Of a stretch of DNA of 64,000 nucleotides, positions 52,354 through 64,000 are shown piece by piece. Numbering within the stretch: position 1 is the stretch's first letter; every line of letters begins with the position of its first letter. Under the pieces are notes generated by a model. The model was not told the origin of the DNA and searched no databases. It saw only the letters and a list, made by a program, of their open reading frames with translations. The stretch is from Tubulanus polymorphus (Eukaryota; Nemertea; Palaeonemertea; Tubulaniformes; Tubulanidae), in NCBI RefSeq assembly GCF_964204645.1, contig NC_134033.1:10326231-10390230 (forward strand), read 5' to 3'. The translations under genes were made by a program, and so were the position numbers.

Positions 52354-54176
52354 ATGTCGAAGACGAAAATTGCAATAATCTCCAACGAAGCGATGGATGT
52401 AGGAACATCGAAAATCTGCATCGATGGTTTAAGAGAAGATGTGAAGGAACGTTACGATTTTATGAATATAATTCGTTCAGCAGATGAAGATATATTTGAT
52501 TTCACAGAGAGATGTATCGATATAGTGAAGAATGAACAAATAACTGGTGTCCTAGGACTACGTGATATTGCGGCTATAATCAGTGCTGCAATCTGTGAAA
52601 GGTTACCTCAGCTACCTGGACCATCATTGAAATCAGTAGCGATCGCTTTACATAAATATTACACTCGTTTGTATTTCGCCAAAGAACAAGGTGGAATTAA
52701 TTATCGGTTATTGAGGTATGATGCTGCACCTACCGAAATACATGATGTTCTCAATCAAATAGGATTTCCGTGTTTTGTGAAGCCGTGTTCGGGCACTCAT
52801 TCCGTCGGTGCGATAGAAATTAAGAGTGTGGATGATCTGCGACGACACCTGGAGATTTACGAGACTTTAAAGTTAGAGAAGAAATGGGAACGCTTCAATG
52901 ACGGGTTTCTATCGAAGGTAGGAGCTCCCTGTCCTGAAGATGCGCTGATAGTAGAGGAATTCAAAGATTATACCAATTTCTTTTTCGCCGAGGGACTGGT
53001 CGCTTCTGGGCAGATAATTCACTGGGATATCGTTGACTGTAACTTTTGGAAAAGCAATCCCATCGTAATGTCGAATATGACATGCCCTTCCAGGCTAGCA
53101 GAAGATGTTCAGCGAGAGATCTGGAAAATATGCGACATTATCGTCCAGAGAATGATTGATCATGGATTCAATAATCAGTTTTTCACTACAGAGATGTGTC
53201 TCATGGCGGACGGGGGAATCAAATTGATAGAAGTAAACCACAGAATTACGAGTAACATTTCGCCCATGTACAGGAGCTGTCTGAGTAATGGCGATTCCTT
53301 CGAGGCGCTTCTGGACGTAAATAGAGGAATCATTCCCAGAACTCCCACTCGAAATGGTCACCATTGTATGACGGGAATGTTGGCGACATTCACAACGGAT
53401 AAGATGAAAAATCTACTTGATTTTGAAGCGATGAAACAATACCCGGAAGTACAAACTTGGTTGGACCCGGAGTGCCAGGTGACGTACGTTGGAGATAAGG
53501 TTGGCACTATTATTGGTATGGTGTACGTTCGTGCACCTACTTATGAAGGTTTGTTGATCTTAGATCTAATGGCATAGAGATATACCGTTACGGACAATTG
53601 TGTAGTAACCGATGACTAGAAATTACGTAATCAACTCATTTTAGTCCATCATCTTTATTTTTCTCGCGGTAAATTATCGAAGCAATTAACTACAATACAA
53701 ACAAAAATTACACTAAATCTCAGTTATAATATTTTCTTCATAACCATGAAAATATGAAAAAATACAGATTCACAGTCACTGAGTTTATGGATATTCAAAT
53801 CAATATCCAGTATAGTGCAAGATCCGGCGCCGACTATTACAAATACAGTCTTCCACTGACGACAGAATATCATGTTCGTCCATAGACAAATCAAGCGAGG
53901 GTTGACAGAGCCAACCAAGCTTTGAAATATCATATAATCGGATCCTTTGTAATTTAAAGCCTAGCCTTATCAGATCAGATATTAGTTGTAATCATAATAA
54001 AATTGATGACTTGAAAGAGTCCTTGCGCTTAGTATAAGAATATACTTGGAATTGGGAGTTAAAATAGAGGTAACGTCCAATAACGTGATGATTTTTTATT
54101 TGCAGAACAATATGAGAAATTTCTGAAGATCGCGAAAGAAGTTCTCAAGCAACCAGAATATTCTCTCTGGGAATAA
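52354..54176 (+). CDS. ATP-grasp ligase, carnosine-synthase-like, two exons
   Basis: ATP-dependent carboxylate-amine/thiol ligase of the ATP-grasp fold; related animal proteins are annotated carnosine-synthase-like, but the substrate cannot be read from the sequence. Exon 1 is 52354-53548, exon 2 54106-54176; 421 aa. The central domain has FVKPCSGTHSVGAIE (ATP-binding Lys about 142), LIVEEF (hinge, about 200) and the metal-binding IKLIEVNHRI (about 292), so the active site looks complete. Exon 1 alone reads on to a stop at 53577, but a GTTTGT donor at 53549 joins in phase 1 to an exon that encodes QYEKFLKIAKEVLKQPEYS-LWE-stop, which fits the end of this fold. An AATAAA at 53996 could end an unspliced form. 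Start is the ATG at 52354; the longer reading needs a GTG. Confidence 0.85.
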
Positions 54177-57109
54177 AGTGTCGGTGACATCGGTGAATTC
54201 AGTTTAAAGTTGTGGAAAACAAACAGTTAAAGAAATTTTTTAATGAGACATCGTTTATGCAAAACATCGCGCATCACTTAAACCGATTTACAAATACCAA
54301 GATGTTGTGTGATTGAATAGAATGCATTTATTACGATGCAAGTATCGCTATTAGGCCTGCAAATCCTCGTTTTTGGCTCGCGTCAGCGAGCCTATGTCAA
54401 CGGTCCGATCGATAATCATTCGTATGCTTAATACACTACGCTCAAAGCTATTTTTAGCAAACTCAAACGCAATTTCAGTAGCCAATAATTTCACTACTAA
54501 TGGACGAATTGAACGGATAAAGCAGAAATATATCCCTTAATTGATTTTTTCTTTATGGTGCGCAAAGATGAAAGCCGTGGGTTTCATAGTTTTTTGAGAA
54601 ATTTGCCAAAAAGTTTCAAAAATTCGATTTATTTGAGCACGTTTTTTCCATGCAGCGACTTTAAATGTCCAAAATAACACATGTGAAAATTCAATGCTAT
54701 TTGCGACGGAAGAACTTAAGATCGCAAAGATACGATGCTTTGTTCGGCATTCAAAGAAAAAAACCCCGAAAATCTCGGTTATGTTTAATTTGTGTTGACC
54801 CGGTTTTGACTTCCATCATGACGTTATAACATTGAACGAGGTGGATCAGCTGGTGCGCGTTATTTCACAAACAAAATGTCGGCACGATTGAATAGGTTGA
54901 TATCATTTGTAGCGCGAATACTGATATTCAAGGTGTATGACATAACGATTTATTGTGTGCGATGTGTTCGATGATTCATCTAGTTTTGATATCCCGTGCA
55001 TAAGGTTACGTTGCATCAAGATATCTGACGAACCTCTGGTTTCAAAATGCATAAATTTACTTCCGTGTTAGCCACACGGCTGATTTACTGATAGCATCGA
55101 GATTTTAGAGATGAGTCTGATATATACATGACTGGAAATACTTGTTTTATCATCATTAATTGCATTAGCGATCCGTTTTGTAGCCTGATTATTAGGGTTT
55201 CTGCTGTTTTCGCAGAAACCCTCTTGTAATTCTGTTGATTATTATTATTATTATTATAAATTTTCCACTTTCCAGCCAAAAATTTTTCATTAAGTGTAAC
55301 TCCTCTCAGATTCGACTACCAACAGCTTATAAACGTAATTTTCAATTCTGTCAGAAACATAACTCAGCGCCTGGCCATTTCGAATTTGCGTATAGTAATC
55401 TATTATGAATTAATCCCGCATAATTACCGGGTCTTAAAACAGCGACAAGAATAACGCAAAGAATCGTCATCCATTGATAAAAGTGCACCCCGAAAAGCCT
55501 AAAATTAACCGGACGGCCTTGAACGTTAACTCAACCGCAAATCACGGATTCGGACTCACATTAGTCCGGACACGTCAATTCTCGCTATCTGATTCATATA
55601 TGAGCGATTCAAAAAGCCGCCATTTTATTTTCGCAAATCACGTAATCGGACTGATATAAGTCCCAATCCGTCATTTCCTGTTTTGTTTCATCTATCGCCG
55701 CCATTTTGTACCATCTTCAGTTCGGCAGATGAACTCAACATTACCTTAACTTCAAAGACGTCGATGTCACATCGTGTTCGAATCCCGACAATGCAATAAT
55801 TTTATTACCTATATAATTCCCTCTTTGTGATTAAAGTAAATTATAGTTAATATAATTTTCATTGAATATACGTTGTAAGGTCGTTTTCAAAGTTGTTATA
55901 GTTCAAACATATGTACAATATGTAAACTGTCACCAATAAATGAAAACAAGAAAAAACATTTTCTAAAAATCGTTGTTAATTTCTGAATGCAAATTCCTCA
56001 CTTAACAAATTGATGATGCATAAAAGTAGACCAAACTACCGGTAGTATTAACATAATTATGGGCCAAAACGCGCAAGGAGAGCATGTGCGACATACTAGT
56101 TCATGCAACTGCCACCAGGAGACTTTGAAAGAACCATATCTTCGGTTAAGCCATTTTGGTACATCGATACTTTTTTACGTGGTAGCCCTTGTATGTAGCT
56201 GGATCCAAATATCCAGCATATTGTTGACCCAAGTTGCGCTTCTTGGAAATAAGTCATATGTTATGAACTGTAGAATTATTTCGATGACGCTTCCCAGTGC
56301 GATATATGAAACAGTTAGGCAGAAACCCGTTATCGCTGCTATACAGCTATATTTAGTATTAGTTTGTTAACTGCGGCACAGCGATGAGCGTTCGCGTTGA
56401 AAGTGTAGGTCGCGCGTAACAACGATTTGTCTGAGTGAAGATGTAAGCTACTTAAAGCAATCCTATCGTGAAATCATTAAAAATCATGTCAGTCGATAAA
56501 CTTTGTTTCGTCAGTAATGGGCACTGGCCTCAAATTTGAAGGACTTGGGAGCTTCTGTCCTGATTGGTCCGTATGATAATGAAAAACCTCCGATGAAACC
56601 CAGGCTCTCACCAAGTTTGTACCGTATCTTATCGGGTCACTCATAGTTTTAGTTGTTTTAATTTACGTCATTCAATGTCATGTGTAAGATCAAGGCACCA
56701 CTAGCATAGTCAGTCTTATGTTGTTAGTTGTTGAATGTATGGAACTTAAATGAGTTTAAACTGGAGTCTTAAATGCTGTTTAGTTAGCTATAGAACTAAA
56801 ACGGTCTTGTACTGGTCTTACGAGCGGTACTGTTAGATTGTTCCAAAATTGGTTTTTGTTCGAAGTTGATCAGTTTTTGAAAATGACCCACAAAATTGTG
56901 TCGAAACCACACAAAATGATCATTTAGTTTTTCTTATCATCGTGGGTTTTTTACCTAGGTTGTTACGTAAATTGGCTAAAGAACAATGATGAACTTAGAC
57001 TGTCTCGACTCGTTAGATTAGATATAGAAAAAAATGGTTTTGGGTCTTAAAATCGAATTCGAAGCCCTGGCTGTCCTGGAAGTGACCCCTGGTAACAGGT
57101 TCTGTGTCG
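54177..57109. other. No gene recognised
   Basis: No exon could be supported. Hairpins: GGCTCGCGTCAGCGAGCC at 54376-54393 and AGGGTTTCTGC/GCAGAAACCCT at 55194-55222. An open frame at 56059-56370 has one hydrophobic stretch but no codon pattern or homology that I recognise. Confidence 0.4.
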
Positions 57110-57226
57110 ATGTTCCTTTTCACCAAGATCCTTAGTGTCTGATGTACCACAGGTGGGTATAACACTAGGATCGTAGAGCAACGTAGATCACTGTGGATAC
57201 AGCCACTGCCAGGACTGCGTGAATGT
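57110..57226. repeat. Dispersed repeat, second copy
   Basis: Matches 30350-30467 in block order, same strand: ATCCTTAGTGTCTGATG, GTACCACAG, ACACTAGGATCGTAGAGCAA, CACTGCCAGGACTG.GTGAAT. Confidence 0.6.
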
Positions 57227-57356
57227 TCCTCAAACTGAGTACCCGGAAGTCACGTGGTAGGTATCGTGTCGCGGATTAACAAAATGAATCAGAAGCCACA
57301 ACGAAGATAATAGAATCAAATTACAATGAACAACGAATTAAGATGACGAGATAAAG

Positions 57357-57362
57357 TTTATT
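57357..57362 (-). terminator. Probable polyadenylation signal of the CUB gene
   Basis: AATAAA on the minus strand about 270 bases beyond the stop at 57632. Confidence 0.45.
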
Positions 57363-57631
57363 CTCTCGACAAGCACTAGAGTTACTAATAACTCAGGGAA
57401 GTGTAATCCCTGCTTAAATTGACACCATATGACTTGCTACAAGTTGAATAGTGACAGTCCCAGTAGCTCTCAACGCGTCAAATTGGCCGTGATTGACTGT
57501 AGTAAGGACAGTTTACTTTTTAAGTTTGGCCTGAAGGCCAATATGACGCGCTGTGACGTCACGCGCGAACTACTGAAATAGCTAGATAATATTCGTGAAA
57601 CTTTCAAGTCGCGATGTTTTCCGAAATTCGA

Positions 57632-62379
<4,748 letters not shown>

Positions 62380-63939
62380 CTTCAAACAACAGTTTGTAGA
62401 ATAACTGCAGATATCGCGCTTATGCCTTATTTATTCAAATCTTACAAAATCGATATTCAGCAGTCAAATATTAGCATTTTATATTTGCCGTTCTTTCGTT
62501 GACTATGCGACTGTGTTGACGATCGGGGCAAAAACATTGACACAGAAGCCGTTTTTTTACACAATCCATATAGTCGTGTGTGAATTTATTATGTAATAAA
62601 GAAGTTTCTAGGCGCCATTTTGTGGCGGTCCCTCGAGGTCCCCATTGTTGCGATGATTTGCGCTCATTTTTAAAACGTAAGTTTAGATTGAATAGTTCTG
62701 CAGCCCCTTGCTCGATGAACTTAAGTTATACAGCATTTTAAAGGAAATGAAATGTAGATATTTGCTGGCGATTCTTGGAATTTTTGAACGTAATAATTGA
62801 GAACAGTGACGATGTGAAACCAAGGACCGCATATCTTAACCGTGCGTATAAGAAACCGCAATATCCATTAATTTTGATATATCTAAGTATCTCTTGAAGC
62901 TATATATCTTATCTTCACAGAGGTTAAAGAGGGTTATTTGCAGTTTAAGCCTGCGTTAAAATCTATTGAATATCTTTCCTGCCGACTGATCTGTACCCGC
63001 TTGAGTTCGAGATTACGCGCAAAAGGGGTCTTCCACTGCGCATTGCAATTTCACTGAACATTGAGATTCAGCCTCCTCTGTTATCAAATCCCCCTAAATC
63101 GTAAAGAGCGCAGACCACTAATCGAAAATGTCCGCTATATCCTATAGTATAAAGCGCATAAATCCAGGGGAAATCCTAAGTGCTTTTTTATTTTTAGGCC
63201 AGCATCTTATGCTACGCATTCAAATTCAAATGGTTTCCGCCCCACATATACCAACCTAACTTTTGAAATAATCAAACCTTTAGAAAGGAGGGGTGTCCCG
63301 GTACAGGTATGCCAGTAAATCTGAGCCCGTGAAGGGAATCCCCCGGTCCGTGTTTGGTCCTCCTCCCCTTACTAAAAAAGTCCAGGGAATTCATCATCAA
63401 TCTGTCTCTCAGGACCAATTATGGATATCGTTATATATAACCGAAATTCGTTACCTATCCCATTTGTAGAATTATGACAACATTTATGGGGACCTCTTTT
63501 TCATTCTAGGTTTCTATAATTTTTGGGGTTCGGCCCTTACGCAGTGAAGCACTGTGGTCTGATGCCACTATAGTTTCAATATAAACGCAGTTCAGTGAGC
63601 TCTGTGAATCTGGTGATTTGAGTGATTGAAAAAACGAAGTTGTTATTGCATTTCGACATTTTATCTTTGAGCAAACACGAGTCCCTGCGAATTGTCCTTG
63701 TTCTCAATGTGTGTGTGCAGGATATTTACTTTATAGTCTAGAGCTAGCAAATCGTCTGTGAAAATATGGTCTACGCAATCGTAACTCTGCCAGAATCAAA
63801 TCGATCATTACCAAGCGAACCTCTGCATTAAAACGTTTTCACATAATATAATTAAACAACCCTTGGTAAATTTTATTCAATAAAGACCGAGGGCCAGTTT
63901 TTCGGACTGGTATCAACTTTAACCCAGGGGCTTACTTAT
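62380..63939. other. No gene recognised
   Basis: Presumed promoter side of the CUB gene followed by 1.5 kb without a supportable exon. A family P fragment is at 63892-63940. Confidence 0.35.
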
Positions 63940-64000
63940 AGAGGGAGAGGGAGAGGTACAGGGAGAGGGAGCGCAGGGAGAGGGAGAGGGAGAGGTACAG
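63940..64000. repeat. GGGAGA microsatellite running off the window
   Basis: GAGGGAGAGGGAGAGGTACA units, cut by the window end; AGGTACAGGGAG interruptions recur. Confidence 0.85.

Noticed and set aside
52354-53577. Intronless ATP-grasp gene as evidence of recent horizontal transfer
   Set aside because: A second exon at 54106-54176 completes the fold in phase, so it is not intronless; transfer is not shown.
56059-56370. 103-aa frame with a hydrophobic segment
   Set aside because: No recognisable family, no neighbouring exons, ordinary length for chance in this composition.

Overview
Intron-rich, AT-leaning metazoan DNA. Canonical GT-AG exons, AATAAA polyadenylation signals, a LINE, many small inverted-repeat transposons and minisatellites rule out a prokaryote. 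F-type lectin, PAN/apple and CUB secreted proteins together with a CR1/L2-like LINE suggest a marine invertebrate, perhaps a lophotrochozoan; the species cannot be fixed from sequence alone. All gene models were spliced by hand. Four conserved models (MIPEP, RAD50, the MFS carrier and the ATP-grasp enzyme) close in frame across every exon at lengths close to those expected for their families.

Layout. 1-1533 (+): 3' end of FIS1 with two alternative tail-anchor exons. 2040-9942 (-): complete mitochondrial intermediate peptidase MIPEP (18 exons, 699 aa). 10622-25536 (-): complete RAD50 (35 exons, 1309 aa); its zinc-hook intron carries a LINE with intact ORF2 (16640-20450). 25537-33058: about 7.5 kb of nested foldback transposons without a recognisable gene. 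33126-37436 (-): predicted secreted 691-aa protein with F-type-lectin-like, two PAN/apple-like and a helical domain that resembles the N-terminal bundle of delta-endotoxins, followed by a decayed duplicate of its last exon. 38030-39190 (-): dead LINE. 41919-43711 (-): small secreted thrombospondin-repeat gene. 43712-49589: repeats and palindromes. 49590-51682 (+): SLC16-like MFS carrier (526 aa). 52354-54176 (+): ATP-grasp ligase (421 aa, two exons). 57632-62379 (-): secreted CUB-domain gene. 62380-64000: no gene seen.

FIS1 and MIPEP converge tail to tail, and both act at mitochondria, but FIS1/MIPEP/RAD50 look like independent housekeeping neighbours rather than a pathway. The three minus-strand secreted genes (lectin/PAN/helical, TSR, CUB) are of the kind used in extracellular recognition or matrix.

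The most interesting points are: (1) the lectin-PAN-helical fusion; (2) ten introns in three genes filled with unrelated tandem repeats that begin within a few bases of the 5' splice site and stop short of the acceptor; (3) duplicated FIS1 membrane-anchor exons in the same splice phase; (4) transposon families that share termini but have different self-complementary interiors, with 6-bp target duplications.
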